The notes under the pieces are model-generated. The model did not search any database. It saw only the letters and a program-made list of their open reading frames with translations, and was not told the origin of the DNA. The position numbers and the translations under genes were made by a program. A DNA stretch of 64,000 bases, taken from Bradyrhizobium sp. ISRA430 (GTDB lineage: Bacteria > Pseudomonadota > Alphaproteobacteria > Rhizobiales > Xanthobacteraceae). Where the stretch lies: positions 62,001 to 126,000 of the forward strand of contig NZ_CP094516.1 of assembly GCF_029909975.1 (NCBI RefSeq), read 5' to 3'. This document shows positions 55,321 through 64,000 of this stretch, piece by piece. Within the stretch, counting starts at the first letter, position 1. Every line of letters starts with the position of its first letter.

Positions 55321-56319
55321 CTATGCGCCGAACTTATCCCTCCACGCCGGCAGCGCGTCCGCGAACGGCAGCGCGGTGGCACTGTGGACGCCGCGTGCGA
55401 TCGCGCGCGCGACCACGTTGGCAGCGACCATGCCGAGCTCGGTGAGCTCGACCAGCGGCTCGATCGGTTTCTCGCAGGTGGCCGCCGCAAACAGCACGTC
55501 GCCGTCGAGCGGGGCGTGGACGGGATAGATGGCGCGGGCAAATCCGGTCTGCGCGATCATCGCGAGCCGCTTGGCCTGCGCCTTGGTTAGAACAGCATCG
55601 GTGACGACGAGGCCGATCGTGGTGTTCTCGCGCGCGCTTGCGGCCGGGCCGCCCTTGATACGCATCGCCAGCATGTCCGGTGTGAACCCGGCCGGCAAGC
55701 CGCGCCCGCCGAACTCGCCGTTCTCCTCGAACGGCGAGGCCCAGAACCACGGCCCGTCACCAACTGTGACGCTGCCGACCGCATTGACCACCATGATCGC
55801 GGCGACCTTGACGCCGTTCGCCGTCATGGCCGATGCCGAGCCGAGCCCACCCTTGAAGGTCGCCGTGGTGGCGCCGAGGCCGGCGCCGACGCTGCCGAGA
55901 GCGAAGTCGGTGCCGGCAGAGGCGGCCGCGGCGTAGCCGAGATCGCGATAGGGCGAAAAGCGGCCCCAGGACTTGTCGCCGCCATTGAGCAGATCGAACA
56001 CGATCGCGCCGGGCACGATGGGGATCACGGCTTCTCGGATCCTGAACCCGCGGCCCTGTTCGGCGAGCCAGGCCTGTACGCCGCCGCCGGCATCGAGCCC
56101 GAAGGCGGAGCCGCCCGACAGTGCGATCGCGTCGACGCGCTCGACCGTGTTGGCGACATCGAGCAGCGAGACCTCGCGCGTGCCGGGTCCTCCGCCGCGG
56201 ACGTCGATCGCCGCCACCGCCGGGGAATCGAAGATGATCGCGGTCGTGCCGGAGGCGAGCTTGGCGTCGTCGGCGTGACCGACGCGAACGCCGGCAATAT
56301 CGGTGAGAAGGTTTTTCAA
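55321..56319 (-). CDS. P1-family peptidase (DmpA/BapA-like N-terminal nucleophile aminopeptidase)
   Basis: 332 residues. LKNLLTDIAGVRVGHADDAK is the family start, then GGGPGTREVSLLD, ALSGGSAFGLDAGGGVQAWL and VVNAVGSVTVGDGP, near the expected self-cleavage site that frees the nucleophile. These enzymes remove N-terminal D- or beta-amino acids; several are called only P1 family. The start used is TTG at 56319 with AGGAG 7 bases upstream; GTG at 56328 is the alternative. Confidence 0.86.
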   Translation of the reverse strand: MKNLLTDIAGVRVGHADDAKLASGTTAIIFDSPAVAAIDVRGGGPGTREVSLLDVANTVERVDAIALSGGSAFGLDAGGGVQAWLAEQGRGFRIREAVIPIVPGAIVFDLLNGGDKSWGRFSPYRDLGYAAAASAGTDFALGSVGAGLGATTATFKGGLGSASAMTANGVKVAAIMVVNAVGSVTVGDGPWFWASPFEENGEFGGRGLPAGFTPDMLAMRIKGGPAASARENTTIGLVVTDAVLTKAQAKRLAMIAQTGFARAIYPVHAPLDGDVLFAAATCEKPIEPLVELTELGMVAANVVARAIARGVHSATALPFADALPAWRDKFGA

Positions 56320-56378
56320 GGACGGCACTCCTGGGGCAGGCGACCTGCCTGAAGCGATAGCGCAGGCGCCGGGCCCGC

Positions 56379-59189
56379 TCAACTGGCGAGCGCCGTCCTG
56401 ATCATCCTGGCGAGCTCGGACTTGCGGTAGGGCTTTGCCAGGAGCAGCACGCCGGAATCGAGGCGGCCGTGATGGACGATGGCGTTCTCGGTGTAGCCCG
56501 AGGTGAACAGCGTCTTCAGGTCCGGACGCCGGCGTGCCGCCTCGTCGGCAAGCTGACGGCCGTTCATCGCGCCCGGCATGATGACGTCGGTGAAGAGCAG
56601 GTCGATGCCGGTATCAGCATCGATGACGGCGAGCGCCTCGGCCGCGTTGGCGGCTTCGAGCGCGGCATAACCGAGGCTCTTGATCTGGGTCACGACATAC
56701 TGCCGCACCAGGGCGTCGTCCTCGACGATCAGGATCTTCTCGTCGCCGCCGGTGATCGGCACATTCTGCAGCGCCTCGTACTCGGTCTCCTGCACGCCGG
56801 TCGAACGCGGCAGGTAGATCTTCACGCTCGTGCCGTGGCCTTCCTCGCTGTAGATCTTGATGTGGCCGCCGGATTGTTTGACGAAGCCGAACACCATACT
56901 GAGCCCGAGGCCCGTTCCCTTGCCGACCTCCTTGGTGGTGAAGAAGGGATCGAATACCCGATCGATCAAGTCGGGCGCAATTCCGCTGCCGGTATCGCTG
57001 ACCGCGATCATCACGTAGTTGCCGGGTGCGACGTCGGCGTTCATGCTGGCATAGCCGTCGTCGAGAAAGACGTTACGGGTCTCCAGTACGAGCGTGCCGC
57101 CGTCGGGCATGGCGTCGCGCGCATTCAAGGCGAGATTGAGGATCGCGGTGGTGAGCTGGTTCGGATCGATCAGCGCCGGCCAGGCATCTTCGGTGAGTTG
57201 CGGGGTGATGGTGATCTGCTCGCCAAGGGTCGGATGCAGCAGCTTGGCGGCTTCGAGCATCAGCCTGTTGACGTCGATTTCGCGCGGCTGAAGCGGCTGC
57301 TTGCGGGCGAAGGCGAGCAGATGCTTGGTGAGCTGCGCGCCGCGCTCGGCGGCATCGTCGATCAGCTTGGTGATGGCGGCAAGCTCGGGACGATCGGCGA
57401 CGGCATCCGCCAGGATGCCGATCGTGCCGGTGATGACGGTCAACACGTTGTTGAAGTCGTGGGCGACGCCGCCGGTCAACTGGCCGATGGCATCCATCTT
57501 CTGGACCTGCCTGAACTGGGCCTCGGCAGCCTGTTTCTCGGTCAGGTCGCGCCCGATGAAGAAATGGCGCTTCACAGGCTCCGACCAGGTGCCCATCCAG
57601 TTCAGCGTAACCTCGTGACCATCGTAGTGGTAGTAGCGCGCCTCGAAGCTGCGCTTGATCTGGCCACGTCGCGCCGCGCGCATCTCGTTGCGCGTACTCT
57701 CGAGATCGTCGGGATGGATGAACTCGGTCGCGCTGTGCCCGATCATGTCCTCCGGTTTGAGGCCGAGGATGGTGGTCACGCTCGGGCTGACCTGGACGAA
57801 ATTGCCGTAGCCGTCGGTGACTAGGATCAGGTCCTGCGACGTCTCGAAGATGCGCTGGCGTTCCTCGACCTCCCGGCGCAGCTTCTCCCTGGACTGCATC
57901 TCCTCGGTGATGTCATGCGCGATCTTGGAGATGCCGATGATCTCCCCGCCCGCCGCCCTCAGCGGCGAAATGTTGAGCACGACGTCGAGCTGACGGCCGT
58001 CCTTTCGCAGCCGCACCGTCTCGTGCTGAGCGATCGATTCGTTGCTGCTGATGCGGTTGAGAATGTTACGGACTTCCGGCTTGCGGTCCTTGGGCACGAT
58101 GAGATCGATCGGCTTGCCGATAGCCTCGGTGGCGTAATGGCCGAATAGGCGCTCGGCGGCCCTGTTCCAGCCGGTGATGATGCCGTCGAGGGAAGTCGTG
58201 ATGATGGCGTCATTGGAGGACTCGACGACGGCGCCGTACAGCGCGAGACGCTTGCCATAGAAGTCGCGATCCGAGGCCGACTGCTCGCGCAGCCTGCCGA
58301 CGAGGTCGACCGTATGCGCCTGGAGACGGACATTCTCGATCAGCAGCGCCGCGAGCACGAAGATTGCAGCGCAGAGGCCGTAGAGACGACCGGCGTAGAA
58401 GCCGAGATCGAAACGGGCACTGTTGAAGATCCCCGACAGCGCGATATCGAACAGCCAGGCGCACATCACCGCCATAAGCCAGACGTCGATCACCGCATGC
58501 GGCCGCCTGAACCAGAGGCCAATCAGGGCGGCAAAGCTCAAAGACCACACGAACGAGATCACGCCTACCTGCGCCGTCGTGAAGCCGCCGCCTTCCTTCA
58601 ATAGTGCCGGAAGCAGATCGTGGCGTGCGGTGACGATCCAGGTGACGGCCGCCACCGCGGCGCCGACACCGAGCACGCTGCCGATGATCGCGTTTCGCGT
58701 CGGGCCCGAGATTTCGACCCCTCCGTTCACCCCTTTCCACCAGACATAGGCCAGCACGAACAGCGGAAAGCCGCCGTGCCAGATCATATAGAGCCAAGCG
58801 GTTGTCTGCGGGCCGGAGCCAAATAGTCCACTCGGCGCGAAAAGGCCGGGAAAACTCAGCGCGTGGACTACAGCGGCTGCCGCTGTGAACAGATAGCCGC
58901 TCGAAAGCCACAGCAATGCACGGGTCCGCAACGCGGCGAATTGCGAGAACAAGAGGACTGCCGTGATGACGTCACAGACGGCGAGAGCGGATTGATAGCT
59001 CGCGATGAAGGCCGGCACGCGTTCAAGCGGCATACCGGCAAAGGGTACGGCCAGCGCGAACAGGATCGAGGAAACACCGACGATCACCAATGCTGCGGTG
59101 TGATCCTTCGATGTGGCCGGCACGGTCGAAAGAAATGTGCTTCGATCGATCGAAGGCACGGTCACCTCTTGCAGACCGGTTTTGCTCAT
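56379..59189 (-). CDS. Hybrid sensor histidine kinase: MASE-type membrane domain, two PAS, kinase, receiver
   Basis: About 936 residues. An N-terminal eight-helix MASE4-like sensor (about 30-290) is followed by PAS 1 (VVESSNDAIITTSLDGIITG), PAS 2 (IFETSQDLILVTDGYGNFVQ), HisKA with the phospho-His in TGGVAHDFNNVLTVITG, an ATPase domain with NLALNARDAMPDGG and GKGTGLGLSMVFGFVKQSGG, and a receiver with Asp in LLFTDVIMPGAMNG. ATG at 59189 chosen; 59204 and 59252 are alternatives. It is divergent from a single-domain response regulator. The signal is unknown. Confidence 0.92.
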   Translation of the reverse strand: MSKTGLQEVTVPSIDRSTFLSTVPATSKDHTAALVIVGVSSILFALAVPFAGMPLERVPAFIASYQSALAVCDVITAVLLFSQFAALRTRALLWLSSGYLFTAAAAVVHALSFPGLFAPSGLFGSGPQTTAWLYMIWHGGFPLFVLAYVWWKGVNGGVEISGPTRNAIIGSVLGVGAAVAAVTWIVTARHDLLPALLKEGGGFTTAQVGVISFVWSLSFAALIGLWFRRPHAVIDVWLMAVMCAWLFDIALSGIFNSARFDLGFYAGRLYGLCAAIFVLAALLIENVRLQAHTVDLVGRLREQSASDRDFYGKRLALYGAVVESSNDAIITTSLDGIITGWNRAAERLFGHYATEAIGKPIDLIVPKDRKPEVRNILNRISSNESIAQHETVRLRKDGRQLDVVLNISPLRAAGGEIIGISKIAHDITEEMQSREKLRREVEERQRIFETSQDLILVTDGYGNFVQVSPSVTTILGLKPEDMIGHSATEFIHPDDLESTRNEMRAARRGQIKRSFEARYYHYDGHEVTLNWMGTWSEPVKRHFFIGRDLTEKQAAEAQFRQVQKMDAIGQLTGGVAHDFNNVLTVITGTIGILADAVADRPELAAITKLIDDAAERGAQLTKHLLAFARKQPLQPREIDVNRLMLEAAKLLHPTLGEQITITPQLTEDAWPALIDPNQLTTAILNLALNARDAMPDGGTLVLETRNVFLDDGYASMNADVAPGNYVMIAVSDTGSGIAPDLIDRVFDPFFTTKEVGKGTGLGLSMVFGFVKQSGGHIKIYSEEGHGTSVKIYLPRSTGVQETEYEALQNVPITGGDEKILIVEDDALVRQYVVTQIKSLGYAALEAANAAEALAVIDADTGIDLLFTDVIMPGAMNGRQLADEAARRRPDLKTLFTSGYTENAIVHHGRLDSGVLLLAKPYRKSELARMIRTALAS

Positions 59190-59429
59190 TCCCGCAAAAT
59201 CCATTCGAGCCGGCAGCCTTGACCTCCATGGTAGCGGGTTCCGGGCGCGCATTCCGAACCGATGCGGCCGCGGCTCAACCGAAGGTTACAGCTTGCTTAA
59301 TTCTCGTGAGAACACGGAATAGGGTCAGGGTAAGATGCGCTTTACTGGACGGTGCCATAATGCCCATCCGCTGCGGCGGGTTCCAGCTTTGAATCATCCG
59401 ATTTTGATTTCAGGATCCGGGGTGTTCCC

Positions 59430-59816
59430 ATGACCCGAATTCTCATCATCGACGACCAGAAGGATGTCCGCGCGATGGTCGCGATCCTGCTGCGGGTCAA
59501 TCGTTACGAGGTGGTGGAGGCCGGTAGCGGCGCCGCCGGGCTGAAAGCCTTCGAGGAAAACTCCTTCGACGCAGCGATCGTGGACATTTTCCTCGGCGAT
59601 ACCAGCGGCGTCGACGTCATTGCGACCCTCCGCGAGTGCGTACCGGCGCTGCCGATCGTCGCGGTATCCGGGATGACCGCGCTCGATTTCATGGAGCAGT
59701 CGCCCCACCTCGCCAACGTGGTCTGCCTGCAAAAGCCGTTTCGGCCGAACGACCTGCTGCAGGCGCTGCAGACCGCGCGGGCGGCCGTGCTTGGCGAGGT
59801 GCGTGCGGCGGTCTGA
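59430..59816 (+). CDS. Single-domain response regulator
   Basis: A 128-residue receiver: MTRILIIDDQKDVRAMVAIL with the acidic pair, Asp in AAIVDIFLGDTSGVDVI, conserved Ser/Thr region VAVSGMTALDF and Lys in VCLQKPFRPNDLL. No output domain, like CheY or DivK. Divergent from the hybrid kinase 240 bases away and probably its diffusible partner. ATG at 59430. Confidence 0.92.
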   Translation: MTRILIIDDQKDVRAMVAILLRVNRYEVVEAGSGAAGLKAFEENSFDAAIVDIFLGDTSGVDVIATLRECVPALPIVAVSGMTALDFMEQSPHLANVVCLQKPFRPNDLLQALQTARAAVLGEVRAAV

Positions 59817-59824
59817 CCGCACCG

Positions 59825-59854
59825 CAAAAAGAAACGCCCCGGCAAGCCGGGGCG
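59825..59854 (-). terminator. Rho-independent terminator of the liv operon
   Basis: On the minus strand CGCCCCGG-CTTG-CCGGGGCG (59835-59854) is followed by a T-rich tract TTTCTTTTT (59825-59834), 67 bases beyond the stop of the binding-protein gene. It also lies just after the convergent response-regulator gene, which could use the stem in the other direction. Confidence 0.75.
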
Positions 59855-59920
59855 CTGTCTCGATTGGATGGCGTGAGGGCACCGGCTAAGGCCGGCAGAG
59901 CCCTCCGCACGCTGTGTGCT

Positions 59921-61039
59921 TCAGGTGCCGCCGCCGACGATTTCGGCGTAGCCGCCCTTGGCATCCCACTTGTAGACGACATAGTCGATCTGCTTGATGT
60001 CGCCCTTGGCGTCGTACTCGATCGGCCCGATCACCGTGTCCCACTTGCCGGCTTTCATCGCCGCCATGACCTTCTTGGCGTCGGTGCTGCCCGCCTTCTT
60101 GGCCGCCTGCGACCAGACCTGCATCGCGGCGTAAGTGTAGAGGGTGTAGCCCTCGGGATCGATGCCCTTGGCTTTGAAGGCCTCGACGATCTTCTTCGCG
60201 GTCGGCTTGTTGCGCGGATCGGGACCGAAGGTGAACAGCGTACCTTCGCCGGCCGGGCCGGTGATGGAGGCGTACTCCTTGTCGGCGAGCGCGTCGCCGG
60301 CCATCAGCACCGTCTTGAGGCCCTGATCGCGCATCTGGCGCAGAATCAGGCCGCTCTCCTGGTGGTAGCCGCCGACATAGACGAGATCGATGTTGTCGCG
60401 CTTCAGGCGCGAGACGATCGCGTTAAAGTCCTTGTCGCCCTTGTTGTAGGACTCGTACATCTTCTCGGTGATGCCGGCCTTGTTGAGCGCCTTCTTGGTC
60501 TCATCGGCAAGACCCTTGCCGTAGGTGGTCTTGTCGTTGAGGATCGCGATGTTCTTGCCCTTGAAGTTCTTGGCGATGTACTGCGCTGCGATCAGGCCCT
60601 GCTGATCGTCGCGGCCGCAGACGCGCGCCACGTTCCAGAGCTTGCGCTCGGTGAACAGCGGGTTGGTCGAGGCGGGCGTGATCTGCAGTACGTTACCATC
60701 GGCATAGGCTTCCGAGGCCGGGATCGACGACGAGGAGCAATAGTGCCCGGCCACGAACGGCATCTTTGCGCTGGAGATCTTCTCGGCGACTGAGCGCGCC
60801 TGCTTCGGATCGCAGGCGTCGTCCTCGACGTCGAGCGCGAGCTTCTTGCCGTTGACGCCGCCGGCGGCGTTGATGTCGGCCACGGCCATCTCCGCGCCGT
60901 TCTTCATCTGACGGCCGAAGGCGGACTCGCCGCCGGTCATCGGGCCAGCGACTGCAATTGTGACATCCTGCGCGAACGCCGCGCTCGACAGCGCGATCGA
61001 TGCGCCGAATGCCAGACCGATGAGCTTCAGTGATTTCAT
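59921..61039 (-). CDS. livK: Branched-chain amino-acid ABC transporter substrate-binding protein
   Basis: A 372-residue periplasmic binding protein. Signal peptide MKSLKLIGLAFGASIALSSA, cut after AFA. VTIAVAGPMTGGESAFGRQM, INAAGGVNGKKLALDVEDDA, GHYCSSSSIPASEAYADGNV and LNDKTTYGKGLADETKKAL are typical of the Leu/Ile/Val-binding class. Two Cys in DDACD and GHYCS could form the family disulphide. ATG at 61039; 159 bases separate it from livF. Confidence 0.92.
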   Translation of the reverse strand: MKSLKLIGLAFGASIALSSAAFAQDVTIAVAGPMTGGESAFGRQMKNGAEMAVADINAAGGVNGKKLALDVEDDACDPKQARSVAEKISSAKMPFVAGHYCSSSSIPASEAYADGNVLQITPASTNPLFTERKLWNVARVCGRDDQQGLIAAQYIAKNFKGKNIAILNDKTTYGKGLADETKKALNKAGITEKMYESYNKGDKDFNAIVSRLKRDNIDLVYVGGYHQESGLILRQMRDQGLKTVLMAGDALADKEYASITGPAGEGTLFTFGPDPRNKPTAKKIVEAFKAKGIDPEGYTLYTYAAMQVWSQAAKKAGSTDAKKVMAAMKAGKWDTVIGPIEYDAKGDIKQIDYVVYKWDAKGGYAEIVGGGT

Positions 61040-61198
61040 GAGATACCTCGCGGGGTGATCGCCTGTGGACGTTGCCGGGCAAGCCCGGCTCAAACCGGCG
61101 CCATTCTCGAATGATTTTCGGGAGAAGTCACCGGCAAAATACGGGCAGCGGCGGGGTATCTCGCCAGATTCGGCCGTACTCGGTCGGTCCCGGCGCCG

Positions 61199-61929
61199 TC
61201 AGCCGTGACGGCCGCCCTCCAGATAGGCGGCGCGAATCTCCGAGCGCTGCAGCAACTCGGCCCCGGTTCCGGCCAGCGTGATCAGGCCATTGACCATGAC
61301 ATAGCCGCGATGGGCGAGCTTGAGCGCATGGTTGGCGTTCTGCTCGACGATCAGCACCGTCAGGCCGTCCTGCCGGTTCAGGACGCGGATCGCGTCGAAG
61401 ATCTGGCGCGCGATCAGCGGCGCGAGCCCGAGCGACGGCTCGTCGAGCAGGAGCAGGCGCGGGCGGCTCATCAGGGCGCGGCCGATCGCCAGCATCTGCT
61501 GCTCGCCGCCGGACAGCGTGCCGCCGCGCTGGGCGTAGCGTTCCTTTAGCCGCGGAAACAGCGTGAAGACGCGCTCGAGCGTAGCGTCCCGTTCCGCGTC
61601 CGTGCATCCGGTGGCATCCGCTCCCATCTGGAGGTTTTCCGCGACGCTCATGCGCGGGAAGATGCGCCGGCCCTCGGGCGATTGCGCGATGCGCAAATGC
61701 GCGATCTCGTGGGTCGGGACATCGGTGATGTCGCGGCCCTCGTACAGGATCTGGCCGGCGCGGGCGCGCGGCTTGCCGAAGATCGTCATCATCAGCGTCG
61801 ACTTGCCGGCGCCGTTGGCGCCGATCAGCGCGACGATCTCGCCGGCATTGATCTCGATGTCGACGCCCTTCAGCGCCTCGATCTTGCCGTAGGCGGCGCG
61901 CAGGCCGCGGATCGCGAGCAGGGGCGCGG

Positions 61930-61933
<4 letters not shown>
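61199..61933 (-). CDS. livF: Branched-chain amino-acid ABC transporter ATP-binding protein LivF
   Basis: 244 residues. Walker A GANGAGKSTLMM, signature LSGGEQQMLAIGRALM, Walker B LLLLDEPSLGLAPL, and H-loop region IVEQNANHALKLAH, where LivF proteins have Asn/His variants. GTG start overlapping livG by 4 bases. The smaller of two ATPases driving uptake by the LivH/LivM channel. Confidence 0.95.
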
Positions 61934-62759
<826 letters not shown>

Positions 62760-62763
<4 letters not shown>

Positions 62764-64000
62764 CCGTGACCTTCCTTGACGAGGTCAGAGGAGATCGCCT
62801 GCGCCTTGGTCAGGTATACCGTCGGCGCGCGGTGGCCGATCAGGCCGCGCGGCCGCCAGATCATGATCAGCACCATCGCCATGCCGAACACCAGCATGCG
62901 GTAGGTTTCGAGCCCGCGGAACAGCTCGAAGCCGCCGATCATGGTGAGCGCGGCGAGCGCGACGCCGAGCTGAGAGCCCATGCCGCCGAGCACGACGATG
63001 GCGAGTACCAGTGCCGATTCCTGGAAGGTGAAGGACTCCGGGCTGATGAAGCCCTGGCGCGTGGCGAAGAACGCGCCGGCAAAGCCGCCGAACATCGCGC
63101 CCGTCGCGAACGCCGTCAGCTTCGTGGTCGTGGTGTTGATGCCGAGCGCGCGGCAGGCGACCTCGTCCTCGCGCAGCGCTTCCCAGGCGCGGCCGATCGG
63201 CAGGCGGCGCAGGCGGATCGTCACCCAGTTGGTGAGGAGGGCGAGGGCTAGGATCACGTAGAACAGGAAGACGATGCGGTGCGTTGGCGAATACTCGATG
63301 CCGAGCTTGGCGGCGAGCCCGTCGTCGCTGCTGTCGAGCGGGATGCCGAACAGCGTAGGCCGCGGAATGCCGGAGACGCCGTTCGGTCCGCCGGTCAGGT
63401 CTTGCCAGTTGATGATGACGAGGCGAATGATCTCGCCGAAGGCGAGCGTCACGATCGCGAGATAGTCGCCGCGCAGCCGCAGCACCGGGAAGCCGAGCAT
63501 CACGCCCCAGAGGGCCGCGAGCATGCCGGCAAGCGGCAGGCAGACCCAGAACGACCAGCCGAAATTGGTGGCGAGCAGCCCGTAGGAATAGGCGCCCACC
63601 GCGTAGAAGGCGACGTAGCCGAGGTCGAGCAGGCCGGCGAGCCCGACCACGACGTTGAGGCCCCAACCCAGCATCACATAGGTGAGGACGAGTATCCCGA
63701 GGTCGAGGATGTAACGCTGGTCATAGAAGATCACGGGCATCAGCAGGGCGAAGATCAGAAGCGCCGGCGCGAGAAAGCGGCCGAGGAATGTTATTCCGCT
63801 TTGCACCGCAGGCGGCACGAGCCGTTCGGCGCCGCTCGGACCGATCCATTGCCGCAACAGTTCGATCACGATCGAGCCGCCGAACACGACGGCGACGAGG
63901 GAGGCGAGCTCGCCGAAGCGCGTCCAGTAGGTGAGCTGGCCGTCGGAGCCGGCCTCGGTGCGGATGCCGACCATCAGCGAAAACAGCACCACCGCGACAG
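62760..64000 (-). CDS. livM: Branched-chain amino-acid ABC transporter permease LivM (5' end outside window)
   Basis: At least 413 codons of the permease; the frame is still open at the right edge, so the start is not seen. Eight or more helices. Motifs: YVMLGWGLNVVVGLAGLLDL, GAYSYGLLATNFGWSFW, FPVLRLRGDYLAIVTLAFGE (the family EAA-like region), and IGRAWEALREDEVACRALGI. The N-terminal part is longer than the roughly 320-residue minimal LivM, as in other rhizobial versions. livH should lie just beyond the edge. Confidence 0.93.

Overview
The window reads as chromosome of a Bradyrhizobium-type alphaproteobacterium. The evidence is high GC content, frequent GTG/TTG starts, an alphaproteobacterial F1-ATPase zeta-type inhibitor, an MloK1-like potassium channel, EcfG- and RpoN-type promoter motifs, and intergenic palindromic repeats of the kind common in Bradyrhizobium. 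It is mostly ordinary core genome. I see no phage, insertion sequence, CRISPR array, tRNA or rRNA.

Layout. 1-6.4 kb: 5' part of gcvT behind a tandem glycine riboswitch, alaS with a cyclic-nucleotide-gated K+ channel 5 bases behind it, and icd. 6.7-10.8 kb: a TrmJ-like rRNA/tRNA methyltransferase fused to a DUF559-like nuclease fold, cyanase with a sigma-54-like promoter, a PEP mutase/isocitrate lyase-like protein divergent from a LysR regulator, and the zeta inhibitor. 11-19 kb: de novo purine genes purC, purS, purQ and purL, interleaved with corA, a Bug-type binding protein, an EamA exporter and a hotdog thioesterase. 19-30 kb: acyltransferase 3, small membrane protein, DUF427, bolA, LtrA, the ergothioneine pair egtB-egtD with a perfect EcfG-type promoter, monothiol glutaredoxin, macrodomain protein, two tandem beta-lactamase-fold hydrolases and a threonine aldolase. 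30-38 kb: rpsD with a structured leader, an E2-type acyltransferase, cupin, HpcH aldolase, murI, cytochrome b561, a membrane cyclic-nucleotide-binding protein and an acyl-CoA synthetase. 38-46 kb: two tandem secreted caspase-like proteins, an M20 amidohydrolase, purB, and a small ORF plus TetR regulator behind a promoter-overlapping palindrome. 46-53 kb: a NarL-type two-component pair and a five-gene run (MotA/TolQ-like channel, YfaP-like single-pass protein, two-pass protein, metallophosphoesterase, Ser/Thr kinase-universal stress protein). 53-64 kb: two tiny genes, rpe, an EF-hand secreted-effector-like protein behind a consensus sigma-54 promoter, a P1-family peptidase, a MASE4-like hybrid histidine kinase with a divergent single-domain response regulator, and a branched-chain amino-acid ABC transporter operon (livM cut by the window edge).

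The best candidate for something undescribed is the 48.6-52.9 kb run. It looks like a MotA/ExbB-type ion-driven stator whose partner carries a YfaP-like periplasmic domain instead of a peptidoglycan- or TonB-binding one, linked to a phosphatase/kinase pair. Other points worth following are the EcfG promoter on egtBD, the sigma-54 promoters on the EF-hand gene and cynS, the TrmJ-DUF559 fusion, and mutually exclusive hairpins at the start of the rpsD leader. All of these are inferences from reading the sequence; no searches were run.
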